Under the pieces are notes generated by a model. It saw only the letters and a program-made list of their open reading frames with translations, ran no database searches and had not been told where the DNA came from. The position numbers and the translations under genes were made by a program. 64,000 nt of DNA from Burkholderiaceae bacterium (GTDB lineage Bacteria > Pseudomonadota > Gammaproteobacteria > Burkholderiales > Burkholderiaceae_C). The DNA is taken from NCBI GenBank assembly GCA_024235855.1, contig JACKLN010000002.1, forward strand, positions 62,001-126,000, read 5' to 3'. Below are positions 10,174 to 18,624 of this stretch, in pieces (the stretch's first letter is position 1; each line of letters begins with the position of its first letter).

Positions 10174-11048
10174 GCAGTGTCCTTGGGGGATTCGTGGTAG
10201 GCGCGGTCCAGCGCCAGCTGGCGCTGCCGCTGCGCCCAGTGCGTCTGCACCGCGGTGCCGCCGGCGTGGGCCACGGCCGCCAGCAGGGCTTCGGCCAGGG
10301 CCAGCGCGCCGCAGGTGGAATGCAGCAGCGCGGGCGCACCGCCGCCGTAGAGCAGGGTGTGGGCGGCGCCGCGGGCGATGGGGGAGAGCGGGCTGTCGGT
10401 GAGCGCCACCACGGCCGCGCCCTGCTGGTGCGCACGCGCCACCGCCTCCACCACGCTGCGTGTGTAGGGCGACTGGCTGATGGCCACCAGCACCGTGCCG
10501 GGGCCGAAGGTGGCCAGCTGGTCGGCCAGCGTGCCGCCGGCGTCGCCCAGCAGCACGCCGTTGGGCGCCAGCAGGCCGTAGCCGTAGTGCAGCTGGAAGG
10601 CCACGCCATGCGAGATGCGCTGGCCCAGGAAACCCACGCGCTGCGCGCGCAGCAGGGTCTTGGCGGCTGCCTGAAGGGCCGGCGCCGGGTTGTGCGCCGT
10701 GACCGCGCCCACGTGCGCGATCTGCGCCGCGTTGAGCGCGCCCAGCCGCGCCGACAGGCTGCCGCTGCGCGCCGCTGCCTGCCGGCGCGGGGGGGATGCA
10801 TGGCCGCTGACCAGCCGCCGGGCGTAGGGGGCGCGCAGGCTGTCGAAGTCGGCGAAGCCCAGGCGGCGCGCCAGCCGCGTCATCGTCACCGGCGCCACGC
10901 CGGCCAGCCGGGCGGACTGGCGCATCGAATGCACGGCCACCGCCGGCCCGTTCTGGCGCAGCCAGCGGGCGGCGCGCTGGAGCTCGGGGCTCAGGCTGTC
11001 GAACTGCTCGTCCAGCCGTTGCTCGACGAAGGCCATGTCGGGAAGCAT
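10170..11048 (-). CDS. MurR/RpiR family transcriptional regulator with SIS domain
   Basis: Two-domain regulator, 292 residues: N-terminal HTH_6 (about 1-80, with SMRQSARLAGVAPVTMTRLARRLGF as the helix-turn-helix) and C-terminal SIS sugar-isomerase-like domain (about 120-260, with GQRISHGVAFQLHYGYGLL and VLVAISQSPYTRSVVEA). In this family the SIS domain senses a metabolite and the protein controls the adjacent operon. It is the first gene of the aminotransferase/TAXI-TRAP/racemase operon, so autoregulation with the operon is likely. ATG 11048 is chosen because a -10 box ends six bases upstream; ATG 11036 is possible. Confidence 0.88.
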   Translation of the reverse strand: MLPDMAFVEQRLDEQFDSLSPELQRAARWLRQNGPAVAVHSMRQSARLAGVAPVTMTRLARRLGFADFDSLRAPYARRLVSGHASPPRRQAAARSGSLSARLGALNAAQIAHVGAVTAHNPAPALQAAAKTLLRAQRVGFLGQRISHGVAFQLHYGYGLLAPNGVLLGDAGGTLADQLATFGPGTVLVAISQSPYTRSVVEAVARAHQQGAAVVALTDSPLSPIARGAAHTLLYGGGAPALLHSTCGALALAEALLAAVAHAGGTAVQTHWAQRQRQLALDRAYHESPKDTA

Positions 11049-11054
11049 GCGCCA

Positions 11055-11060
11055 AGTGTA
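11055..11060 (-). promoter_or_regulatory. Predicted -10 box of the rpiR-like operon (leaderless type)
   Basis: TACACT on the minus strand ends exactly six bases before ATG 11048, so transcription would start at or next to the start codon. No Shine-Dalgarno sequence is visible. The -35 region is weak. Confidence 0.5.
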
Positions 11061-11107
11061 CCAAAGTCGCACCAATGAAACAGTCGTTGCAGCGATGCTT
11101 CCGGCGC

Positions 11108-11113
11108 TACAGT
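11108..11113 (+). promoter_or_regulatory. Predicted -10 box of the CoA-binding protein gene (leaderless type)
   Basis: TACAGT ends six bases before ATG 11120, the same spacing as the divergent rpiR-like promoter. No ribosome-binding site is visible. A TTGCAG upstream gives a spacer of only 15, so the -35 assignment is unsure. Confidence 0.5.
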
Positions 11114-11119
11114 GCCCCC

Positions 11120-11587
11120 ATGCACGACGACATCGCGACGCTGCGGCGCATCCTGAAGTCCTGCCGCACGGTGGCAGTGGTCGGGCTCTCGTCCGAGTGG
11201 CACCGCCCGAGCTTCTTCGTCGCCAAGTACCTGCAGCAGCACGGCTACCGCGTCATTCCGGTGAACCCGCGCTACGCCGGCGGCGAGATCCTGGGCGAGA
11301 CGGTCTACGCCAGCCTGGACGACATCCCCGTGCCGGTGGACATGGTGGACGTGTTCCGCCGCAGCGCCGACGTGCCGCCGATCGCCGAACAGGCCATCCG
11401 CATCGGGGCCAAGTGCCTGTGGCAGCAGATCGGCGTGGCCAGCACCGAGGCCGACGCCGCGGCCCGCGCCGCCGGGCTGGACAGCGTGATGGACCGCTGC
11501 ACGAAGATCGAGCACGCGCGCCTGTTCGGCGGGCTGAACTGGGCCGGCGTGGACACCAAGGTGATCTCCGCGCGCCGGCCGGTCTGA
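11120..11587 (+). CDS. CoA-binding (Rossmann) domain protein, YccU-like
   Basis: Single-domain protein of 155 residues with the CoA_binding_2 fold: RTVAVVGLSSEWHRPSFFVA carries the nucleotide-binding glycine loop, followed by GYRVIPVNPRYAGGEILGE and the C-terminal VMDRCTKIEHARL. Related YccU-type proteins bind CoA or NAD in the cytoplasm, but their biological role is not settled. ATG 11120 is chosen because the conserved part starts right after it and a -10 box sits six bases upstream. The next gene (O-acetylhomoserine sulfhydrylase) starts 14 bases after the stop and is probably cotranscribed. Confidence 0.85.
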   Translation: MHDDIATLRRILKSCRTVAVVGLSSEWHRPSFFVAKYLQQHGYRVIPVNPRYAGGEILGETVYASLDDIPVPVDMVDVFRRSADVPPIAEQAIRIGAKCLWQQIGVASTEADAAARAAGLDSVMDRCTKIEHARLFGGLNWAGVDTKVISARRPV

Positions 11588-11601
11588 ACCTTGAACCCAC
11601 G

Positions 11602-12885
11602 ATGCCCGACCACGCCTTCCGCCCCGAGACCCTGGCCATCCACGCCGGCCAGATCCCCGACGCCGCCACGGGCGCACGCGCGCTGCCGATCTACCAGACC
11701 ACCAGCTTCGTCTTCGACAGCGCCGACCATGCCGCGAGCCTGTTCAACCTGCAGACCTTCGGCAACGTCTACTCCCGGCTGAGCAACCCCACCGTGGCCG
11801 CGCTGGAGGAGCGCGTGGCCGCGCTGGAAGGCGGCCGCGCCGCCGTGGCCGCCGCCTCCGGCATGGCCGCCGAGGCCATGGCGCTGATGACGCTGCTGCA
11901 GGCCGGCGACCACGTGGTGGCCGCCGGTGCGCTGTATGGCGGCAGCGTCACCATGCTGGCGGTGAACCTGGCCAAGTTCGGCATCGAGACCACGTTCGTC
12001 GATGCCACCCGGCCCGAGGCCTTCGCCGCGGCGATGCGCCAGAACACCCGCGCCGTCTTCGCCGAGAGCCTGGGCAACCCCAGCCTGGTGGTGCTGGACA
12101 TCGCCGCGGTGGCCGACGTGGCGCATGCGCACGGCGTGCCGCTGGTCATCGACAACACCGTGCCCAGCCCGGCGCTGTGCAACCCGCTGGCCTTGGGGGC
12201 CGACATCGTCGTGCACTCGGCCACCAAGTACCTGGCCGGACACGGCACCACGCTGGGCGGCGTCATCGTCGAGGGTGGCAAGTTCCCCTGGGACAACGGC
12301 AAGTTCCCGGGCATGACGGAACCCTCGCCCGGCTACCACGGCGTGAAGTTCTACGAGACCTTCGGCGACTTCGGCTTCACGATGCGCTGCCGCATGGAGG
12401 CGCTGCGCGTCTATGGCGCCGCGCTGAGCCCGATGAGCGCCTGGCAGATCCTGCAGGGCGTGGAGACGCTGCCGCTGCGCATGGAGCGCCACAGCGCCAA
12501 TGCGCTGGCGGTGGCGAAGGCGCTGCAGGCCGACCCACGCGTGTCCTGGGTCAGCTACCCGGGCCTGCCCGACCACCCGCAGCATGCCTTGATGCAGCGG
12601 CAGATGCGCGCCGGTTCCGGCCTGCTGGCGTTCGGCGTGAAGGGCGGCCTGGACGCCGGCGTGCGCTTCATCGAGTCGGCCCAGTTCATGAGCCACCTGG
12701 TCAACATCGGCGACACGCGCACGCTGATCAGCCACCCGGCCAGCACCACCCACCGCCAGCTCGACGAAGCGCAGCAACTGGCCGCCGGCGTGCTGCCGGA
12801 CATGGTGCGCATGTCGGTCGGGCTGGAGCACGTGGACGACATCCTGTGGGACGTGGACCAGGCGCTCGCCAAGGCCACCGCGTAG
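11602..12885 (+). CDS. metY: O-acetylhomoserine aminocarboxypropyltransferase (sulfhydrylase)
   Basis: PLP enzyme of the Cys/Met metabolism family that makes homocysteine from O-acetylhomoserine and sulfide. It has 427 residues, the usual length for MetY. Seen: YSRLSNPTVAALEERVAALEGG, the ASGMAAEAMAL phosphate loop, DIVVHSATKYLAGHGTTLGG with the PLP lysine, and RTLISHPASTTHRQL near the C-terminus. The usual DNTFATP motif reads DNTVPSP here, a mild variant. MetZ-type relatives using O-succinylhomoserine are the main alternative; the long insert around WDNGKFPGMTEPSPGYHG favours the O-acetylhomoserine type. Confidence 0.92.
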   Translation: MPDHAFRPETLAIHAGQIPDAATGARALPIYQTTSFVFDSADHAASLFNLQTFGNVYSRLSNPTVAALEERVAALEGGRAAVAAASGMAAEAMALMTLLQAGDHVVAAGALYGGSVTMLAVNLAKFGIETTFVDATRPEAFAAAMRQNTRAVFAESLGNPSLVVLDIAAVADVAHAHGVPLVIDNTVPSPALCNPLALGADIVVHSATKYLAGHGTTLGGVIVEGGKFPWDNGKFPGMTEPSPGYHGVKFYETFGDFGFTMRCRMEALRVYGAALSPMSAWQILQGVETLPLRMERHSANALAVAKALQADPRVSWVSYPGLPDHPQHALMQRQMRAGSGLLAFGVKGGLDAGVRFIESAQFMSHLVNIGDTRTLISHPASTTHRQLDEAQQLAAGVLPDMVRMSVGLEHVDDILWDVDQALAKATA

Positions 12886-12910
12886 TCACCTACACACAAC
12901 AGGAGACGAC

Positions 12911-13606
12911 ATGACCCGCCCCTGGGCCAACGACACCGAACTCTTCGCACTGATGCGCGCCAAGCTGTTCCCGGCCTTGGTGGGCGACATCCTGGACACT
13001 CTGGGTCACCTGCACCAGTTCCTGAAGCCGGAGATCCGGCCGTTGAAGCCGGAGCACGTGATCGTCGGCCGCGCGATGCCGGTGCTGGAGGCCAACGCCT
13101 TCGGCAGCCAGGAGCCCGACGGCCGTGGTCCGCTCAGCGAGCGCCCCTTCGGCCTGCTGTTCGAGGCGCTGGACGACCTGAAGGCGGGCGAGGTCTACGT
13201 GGCCAGCGGCTGCGCGCCGCGCTTCGCACTCTGGGGCGGGCTGATGACCACCCGCGCGATGCACCTGAAGGCCGCCGGTGCGGTGCTGGACGGCTACTGG
13301 CGCGACACGCCGGAGGTGGCCGCCAGCGGCCTGCCGGTGTTCGGCTTCGGCGGCTACGCGCAGGACCAGGGGCCGCGCGGCAAGGTGGTGGACTGGCGGG
13401 TGCCGGTGGAAATTGCCGGTGTGCGCGTGGCGCCGGGCGACATCGTCTTCGGCGACCTCGACGGCGTGCTCGTGATCCCGCGGGCGGTGGAGGAGGAGGC
13501 CATCCGCCGTGCGCTGGAGAAGTCGGCCACCGAGAACAAGGTGCGCGACGCCATCCAGGGCGGCATGAGCACGGTGGAGGCGTTCCGCACGTTCGGTGTC
13601 ATGTGA
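12911..13606 (+). CDS. RraA-like family protein
   Basis: Protein of 231 residues with the RraA/HMG-CHA aldolase fold. The core motif around residues 110-140 (WGGLMTTRAMHLKAAGAVLDGYWRD) contains the Gly-rich turn and the Arg-Asp pair that bind divalent metal and oxyacid in aldolases of this fold; GDIVFGDLDGVLVIP follows, also typical. It could be a 4-hydroxy-4-methyl-2-oxoglutarate-type aldolase or an oxaloacetate decarboxylase; true RNase E inhibitor function is less likely, since many RraA-like proteins are aldolases. An AGGAGA site precedes ATG 12911. It follows metY by 25 bases. Confidence 0.85.
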   Translation: MTRPWANDTELFALMRAKLFPALVGDILDTLGHLHQFLKPEIRPLKPEHVIVGRAMPVLEANAFGSQEPDGRGPLSERPFGLLFEALDDLKAGEVYVASGCAPRFALWGGLMTTRAMHLKAAGAVLDGYWRDTPEVAASGLPVFGFGGYAQDQGPRGKVVDWRVPVEIAGVRVAPGDIVFGDLDGVLVIPRAVEEEAIRRALEKSATENKVRDAIQGGMSTVEAFRTFGVM

Positions 13607-13612
13607 TCGGCG

Positions 13613-14140
13613 TCATCCGAGGCCCTGCGCCTCGAACGCCGCCACCTCGCGCGGGTGGCGCAGCCGCTGCACCTGCGCATGGGCCAGCGCCGGCTCGTCG
13701 GCGATGCAGGCGAAGCGGGCGTGCCGCTTGTCCCAGGTGCGGTGCAGGTAGCGGATGACGCCGCCCTCGTCGAACATCCGCCGCAGCGACTCGCGGTTGC
13801 CGTTGCAGCAGGGCGCGTCGGTGAGGCCGCGCCACACGGTGCGCGTGACGGTGCGTCGCATCATCAGCCCGTAGGGCAGGTCCAGCACCAGCAAGTGGGT
13901 CAGGCGCGGCCACAGCAGCGGTTCGGTGGTCGGGCCGTAGTTGCCGGCCACGACCCAGCCGTCGCTGGCCACGCGCGGCGCCAGCCGGCGGGCGAGCTCG
14001 GCGTGGCCCACGTCCACCCAGCCGGGTTCCCAGAACAGGTCGTCCAGGTCGACGAAAGGCAGTCCGTGGCGCTGCGCCAGCCGCCGGCCCAGCGTGGTCT
14101 TGCCGGCGCCGCTGCCACCGATGATCTGCACCCGGAACAT
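13613..14140 (-). CDS. P-loop kinase-like protein (adenylate kinase/FlaR-like)
   Basis: Small P-loop NTPase, 175 residues. The Walker A motif GGSGAGKTT occurs near the N-terminus, followed by GLPFVDLDDLFWEPGW (substrate and Mg region of nucleotide-kinase-like proteins), VVAGNYG and LLVLDLPYGLMMRRTVTRT. This pattern matches the AAA/FlaR-like adenylate-kinase relatives often annotated as topology-modulation proteins; substrate unknown. ATG 14140 is preferred. It is convergent with the RraA-like gene (gap six bases) and divergent from the acyl-CoA synthetase operon. Confidence 0.8.
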   Translation of the reverse strand: MFRVQIIGGSGAGKTTLGRRLAQRHGLPFVDLDDLFWEPGWVDVGHAELARRLAPRVASDGWVVAGNYGPTTEPLLWPRLTHLLVLDLPYGLMMRRTVTRTVWRGLTDAPCCNGNRESLRRMFDEGGVIRYLHRTWDKRHARFACIADEPALAHAQVQRLRHPREVAAFEAQGLG

Positions 14141-14157
14141 GGAGCGCGGTGATACCA

Positions 14158-14181
14158 CAGCCCCGGCACACCCCGGGGCTG
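14158..14181. repeat. GC-rich perfect hairpin in the divergent intergenic region
   Basis: CAGCCCCGG and CCGGGGCTG form a perfect nine-base inverted repeat with a six-base loop, followed by a second CCCGGG / CCCCGGGG stretch to about 14214. It lies between the divergent P-loop gene and acyl-CoA synthetase gene. No T run follows, so an operator or mRNA structure is as likely as a terminator. Confidence 0.5.
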
Positions 14182-14232
14182 TTCCTGGTCGTTCCCCGGG
14201 CTGTCCCCGGGGCGGCGGGGCGGCCGAATGGC

Positions 14233-14238
14233 TACGAT
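14233..14238 (+). promoter_or_regulatory. Predicted -10 box of the acyl-CoA synthetase operon (leaderless type)
   Basis: TACGAT ends six bases before ATG 14245, with no Shine-Dalgarno sequence between. The spacing matches the other leaderless-type starts in this window. Confidence 0.45.
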
Positions 14239-14244
14239 GCCGGC

Positions 14245-15894
14245 ATGAACATCTACGACCAAGACCTGCCCCGCACGCCGGCGAATTTCGTGGCCCTGAC
14301 GCCGATGAGCTTCGTCGAGCGCACGGCCGAGGTCTTCGGCGACCTGCCGGCCGTCATCCACGGCGCCCGGCGCTGCGACTGGGCCACGCTGCGCGACCGG
14401 TCCGCGCGGCTGGCGGCGGCGCTGCAGGCCCTGGGCATCGGCCGCGGCGACACGGTCAGCACGATGCTGCCCAACACGCCGGAGATGGTGGAGGCGCACT
14501 ACGCCGTGCCGGCGCTGGGCGCGGTGATCAACACGCTCAACACGCGGCTGGATGCGGCGCTGCTGGCCTGGCAGATGAACCACTGCGCCGCCAAGGTGCT
14601 GATCACCGACCGCGAGTTCTCACCCACGGTGTCGGCCGCCCTGGCCCAGTTGAAGGACATGGGTCGCGACGTCGTCGTCATCGACGTCTGCGACAGCGAG
14701 TACACCGGTCCCGGCGAGCGGTTGGGCACCCACGACTACGAGGCCCTGCTGTCGGCGCACGACCCGCTGCCGCGGCTGGACGGCGCGGCCGACGAGTGGG
14801 ACGCCATCGCCGTCAGCTACACCAGCGGCACCACCGGCGATCCCAAGGGCGTGGTGACCCACCACCGCGGCGCCTACCTGAACGCCGTGAGCAACGCCGT
14901 CACCTGGACGATGCCGCTGTTCCCGCGCTACCTGTGGACGCTGCCGATGTTCCACTGCAACGGCTGGTGCTTTCCCTGGACGGTGGCCATGCAGGCCGGC
15001 GTGCACGTGTGCCTGCGCCGGGTCGACGGCGCCAGCATCCTGGCGGCGATGCGCGCGCACGGCGTGGACCACTACTGCGCCGCGCCCATCGTGCACAACG
15101 GCATCCTCGGCGCCGTGGCGGCCGACCCGGCGCTGCGCGAGGGCATCGGCGCCGTGCGCGGCATGGTCGCCGGTGCCGCGCCGCCGGCCGCGATGATCGA
15201 AGGCATGGCGCAGCTGGGCTTCGACATCACCCATGTCTACGGCCTGACCGAGGTCTACGGCCCGGCAGCGGTGGCGGCCAAGCGCGCGAGCTGGGCGCAG
15301 GCCGACCTGTCGGAGCAGACGCGCCTGAACGGCCGCCAGGGCGTGCGCTACCCGCTGCAGGAAGGCATGACCGTGATGGACCCCGAGACGATGACCGAGG
15401 TGCCTGCCGACGGCCAGACCATGGGCGAGATCATGTTCCGCGGCAACATCGTGATGAAGGGCTACCTGAAGAACCCCACGGCCACCGCGAAGGCCTTCGA
15501 CGGCGGCTGGTTCCACACCGGCGACCTGGCGGTGCTGGAGCCCGACCGCTACGTGAAGATCAAGGACCGCAGCAAGGACATCATCATCAGCGGTGGCGAG
15601 AACATCAGCTCCATCGAGGTGGAGGACGCGCTGTACCGCCACCCGGCCGTGCTGGCCTGCGCGGTGGTCGCACGGCCCGACCCGAAGTGGGGCGAGACGC
15701 CGCTGGCCTTCGTCGAGCTCAAGCCGGGCGCCGAAGTGACGGCCGAGGCGCTGGTGGCACACTGCCGGCAGTTGCTGGCCGGCTACAAGGTGCCCAGGGA
15801 CATCCGCTTCGAGCCGATCCCGAAGACCAGCACCGGCAAGATCCAGAAGTTCCAGCTGCGCGAGCGCGCGAAGAGCGCCTCGGCCATCGAGTGA
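14245..15894 (+). CDS. Acyl-CoA synthetase (AMP-forming)
   Basis: ANL-superfamily ligase, 549 residues, activating a carboxylic acid to its CoA thioester through an acyl-adenylate. Seen: YTSGTTGDPKGV (P-loop, about 190-200), HVYGLTEVYGP, GGWFHTGDLAV, and KTSTGKIQKFQLRE near the C-terminus with the catalytic lysine. The overall pattern (NTLNTRLD, FHCNGWCFPW) resembles the medium-chain/methylmercaptopropionyl-CoA ligase group, but the acyl substrate is uncertain. It heads an operon with an enoyl-CoA hydratase-like protein and a patatin lipase. Confidence 0.93.
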   Translation: MNIYDQDLPRTPANFVALTPMSFVERTAEVFGDLPAVIHGARRCDWATLRDRSARLAAALQALGIGRGDTVSTMLPNTPEMVEAHYAVPALGAVINTLNTRLDAALLAWQMNHCAAKVLITDREFSPTVSAALAQLKDMGRDVVVIDVCDSEYTGPGERLGTHDYEALLSAHDPLPRLDGAADEWDAIAVSYTSGTTGDPKGVVTHHRGAYLNAVSNAVTWTMPLFPRYLWTLPMFHCNGWCFPWTVAMQAGVHVCLRRVDGASILAAMRAHGVDHYCAAPIVHNGILGAVAADPALREGIGAVRGMVAGAAPPAAMIEGMAQLGFDITHVYGLTEVYGPAAVAAKRASWAQADLSEQTRLNGRQGVRYPLQEGMTVMDPETMTEVPADGQTMGEIMFRGNIVMKGYLKNPTATAKAFDGGWFHTGDLAVLEPDRYVKIKDRSKDIIISGGENISSIEVEDALYRHPAVLACAVVARPDPKWGETPLAFVELKPGAEVTAEALVAHCRQLLAGYKVPRDIRFEPIPKTSTGKIQKFQLRERAKSASAIE

Positions 15895-15895
15895 C

Positions 15896-16699
15896 ATGAA
15901 CGACCGAGCGAAAGAGGGCGCGATGACAGAGGAACCGGTCCTGTACGCGAAGGACGCGCGTGGCGTCGTGACGCTGACGCTGAACCGGCCGCAGGCCTTC
16001 AATGCGCTGTCCGAGGCGGTGCTCGACGCGCTGCAGACGCAACTCGACGGCATCGCCGCCGACGAGTCCGCGCGCATCGTCGTCATCCGGGCCGCCGGCA
16101 AGGCCTTCTGCGCCGGACACGACCTCAAGGAGATGCGCGCCGAGCCGTCGCTGGACTACTACCGGCGCCTGTTCGCGCAGTGCGGCCGCATGATGATGAC
16201 GATCCAGCGCCTGCCGGTGCCGGTGCTGGCCCAGGTGCAGGGCATCGCCACCGCGGCCGGCTGCCAGCTGGTGGCCATGTGCGACCTGGCGGTGGCAGCG
16301 CGCGACGCACGCTTTGCCGTCAGCGGCGTCAACCTGGGCCTGTTCTGCAGCACGCCCAGCGTGGCGCTCAGCCGCAACCTGCCGCGCAAGGCGGCCTTCG
16401 AGATGCTGGTCACGGGGGCCTTCATCTCCGCCGACGAGGCGCGCGAGAAGGGTCTGGTCAACCGCGTGGTCGATGCCGCCGAGCTCGATGCCGAGGTCGA
16501 ACGCCTGGTCGCGGCCGTGGTGGCCAAGCCGCGGGTGGCCATCGCCGCCGGCAAGGGCCTGTTCTACCGCCAGCTGGAGACCGGCATTGCCGCCGCCTAC
16601 GACCTGGCGGCGGAGACCATGGCCTGCAACATGATGGACGCGTCGGCGCTGGAGGGCGTGCAGGCCTTCATCGACAAGCGTCCGCCGGCCTGGTCTTGA
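15896..16699 (+). CDS. Enoyl-CoA hydratase/isomerase family protein
   Basis: Crotonase-fold protein of 267 residues. The motifs AFNALSEAVLDAL, KAFCAGHDLKEM (first oxyanion-hole part, residues about 65-75) and GIATAAGCQLVAMCDLAVAA (second part) are clear; the GHDLKEM form is typical of the ECHDC3-like subgroup. In place of the two catalytic glutamates of standard hydratases the second region reads NLGLFCSTPSVALSRN, so ordinary hydratase activity is uncertain. ATG 15896 starts one base after the synthetase stop; ATG 15923, preceded by GAAAGAGGG, is a good alternative start. Confidence 0.9.
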   Translation: MNDRAKEGAMTEEPVLYAKDARGVVTLTLNRPQAFNALSEAVLDALQTQLDGIAADESARIVVIRAAGKAFCAGHDLKEMRAEPSLDYYRRLFAQCGRMMMTIQRLPVPVLAQVQGIATAAGCQLVAMCDLAVAARDARFAVSGVNLGLFCSTPSVALSRNLPRKAAFEMLVTGAFISADEAREKGLVNRVVDAAELDAEVERLVAAVVAKPRVAIAAGKGLFYRQLETGIAAAYDLAAETMACNMMDASALEGVQAFIDKRPPAWS

Positions 16700-18606
16700 G
16701 CGCCCCGGGCGCGCGGCAGCCCGGCGGCAGCGCGGGCCGGCAGCCGTACCACGACGAGCTGCTGTCGCGGCTGCTGCAGGAGGACTTCGGCGACGTCGAT
16801 GCCGCGGCGCTGGAGCGCCTGCAGCGGGCGATGACGTGGACCGAACTCGCCGGCGGCCAGGTGCTGATGCGCCAGGGCGAGCCGGGCGACGCGCTGTACC
16901 TGCTGGTCAGCGGCCGCCTGCGCGCCACCATCGTGGATGCCAGCGTCCCGGGCGGTCAGCGCATGGTCGGCGAGATCAGCCGCGGCCAGATCGTCGGCGA
17001 GCTGGCGCTGATCACCGGCGACGCGCGCAATGCCACCGTCATCGCGGTGCGCGACTCGCTGCTGGCGCGCCTGGACCGCACCGCCTTCAACGACCTGCTG
17101 GCCAGCCACGCCGCGCTGTCGATGGCGCTCACGCGCCACCTGGCGCTGACGCGGCAGATGGTGCGCCGGCTGCAGAGCCCGGCCAGCGACGGCCTGCACC
17201 CGAGGCCCGGCACGGTCACGCTGGTGCCGATCTCGCGCGGGCTGCCGGTGCGCGCCTTTGCGGATCGGCTGGCGGCTGCGCTGGCCCTCTTCGGCCGTGT
17301 GGAAGTGGTCGACGCCGCCCGCGTGCACGGTCACGCCGAAGCGGGCGACGCGACGCTGGGCCCGGCGTCGATGCTGGCCGAGGAGCGCCGGGTGGCGCTG
17401 CTGCTGGACCGCATCGAGTCGCGCGCCGAGTTCGTGCTGCTGGTGGCCGACGACGAGCCCACGGCCTGGACGGCCCGCTGCTGCCGCGGTGCCGACGAAC
17501 TGCTGCTGCTGGCCGACGCCACGGCCGCGCCGGACATCCATCCGACCGAGCGGCTGTGCCTGATGGGCCGCGCCGAGACGACCGATGCGGCCGAGATCCT
17601 GCTGCTGCTGCATCCGCCGGGTACGGCCATGCCCCGCGGCACCCGCGCGTGGCTGGACCGTCGCCCGGTGGCTGGCCACCTTCACCTGCGCACGGACCAC
17701 GACGACGACGTCGCCCGCCTGGCGCGCTTCCTCAACCGCAGCGCCACTGGCCTGGTGCTGGCCGGCGGCGGCGCACGCGGCCTGGCGCACCTGGGCGTGG
17801 TGCGGGCGCTGCGCGAGCAGGGCGTGACCGTGGACTTCGTCGGCGGCACCAGCATCGGGGCGGTGATGGCCACCTACGTGGCGTCCGACCGCAGCTGGGA
17901 CGACGTGATGCTCAATGCCCGCCGCGCCTTCGAGGCCAAGCCCACCGGCGACTACAGCCCCTGGCCCTGGCTGTCGGTCTTCCGCGGCCGGCGCCTGCGG
18001 CGCGTGCTCGACGCGGGCGTGCGCGAACTTGCCGGGCACGAAGCCGATGCCGAGGATCTGTGGAAGGGCTTCTTCTGCGTGGCCACCAACTACAGCCAGG
18101 CGCGCGAGCAGGTGCTGCAGCGCGGCCCGCTGGCGCGGCTGCTGCTGGCCAGCACCTCGATCCCGGGCGCGCTGCCGCCGGTGCTGATCGGCGGCGAACT
18201 GCACTGCGACGGCGGCAGCTTCAACAACTTCCCGGTCGACGTGATGCGGCGCCAGCGCGGCGTGGGTCACGTGATCGGCGTCGACCTGGACGTGCGCCAG
18301 CCGCTGCGGGTGGACCTGGACGAGGTGCCCGGCGGCTGGGACCTCTTCCTGGACTGGCTGCGCCCGCTGCGCAAGCGCAAGTACCGCCTGCCGTCGCTGC
18401 CGGCCTACCTGATGACGGTGATGGTGCTCAACAGCATGGCGCGCGGCCGCCAGGCCCGGGCGCTGGCCGACCTGTACTTCCACCCGCCGCTGGAGCGCGT
18501 GGGCCTGCTGCAGTGGAAGCGCTTCGACCGCATCGTGCAGATCGGCTACGAACATGCGCTGCAGGTGCTGGCGCAGCAGGGGCGGCTGGAGACCGACGTC
18601 GGCTGA
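16696..18606 (+). CDS. Patatin-like phospholipase with N-terminal cyclic nucleotide-binding domain (NTE-like)
   Basis: Predicted serine esterase/phospholipase of 636 residues. N-terminal cNMP-binding domain (about 25-150: GGQVLMRQGEPGDALYLLVSGRL, IVGELALITGDARNATVIA), a middle region of neuropathy-target-esterase type, then a patatin domain (from about 350) with oxyanion loop GGGARG, nucleophile motif GGTSIGA and catalytic Asp in CDGGSFNNFPVD. This is the bacterial NTE/RssA layout. The frame has no ATG near the start. TTG 16696, overlapping the hydratase stop by four bases (TTGA), is chosen and implies coupling. The product would release fatty acids for the synthetase upstream. Confidence 0.88.
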   Translation: MSAPGARQPGGSAGRQPYHDELLSRLLQEDFGDVDAAALERLQRAMTWTELAGGQVLMRQGEPGDALYLLVSGRLRATIVDASVPGGQRMVGEISRGQIVGELALITGDARNATVIAVRDSLLARLDRTAFNDLLASHAALSMALTRHLALTRQMVRRLQSPASDGLHPRPGTVTLVPISRGLPVRAFADRLAAALALFGRVEVVDAARVHGHAEAGDATLGPASMLAEERRVALLLDRIESRAEFVLLVADDEPTAWTARCCRGADELLLLADATAAPDIHPTERLCLMGRAETTDAAEILLLLHPPGTAMPRGTRAWLDRRPVAGHLHLRTDHDDDVARLARFLNRSATGLVLAGGGARGLAHLGVVRALREQGVTVDFVGGTSIGAVMATYVASDRSWDDVMLNARRAFEAKPTGDYSPWPWLSVFRGRRLRRVLDAGVRELAGHEADAEDLWKGFFCVATNYSQAREQVLQRGPLARLLLASTSIPGALPPVLIGGELHCDGGSFNNFPVDVMRRQRGVGHVIGVDLDVRQPLRVDLDEVPGGWDLFLDWLRPLRKRKYRLPSLPAYLMTVMVLNSMARGRQARALADLYFHPPLERVGLLQWKRFDRIVQIGYEHALQVLAQQGRLETDVG

Positions 18607-18624
18607 CCACCCTGGGCCGGCGGG

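Noticed and set aside
7753..10200. 815-codon plus-strand open frame opposite the TAXI and aminotransferase genes
   Set aside because: Spans two real minus-strand genes and their intergenic gap, with no recognisable domain.
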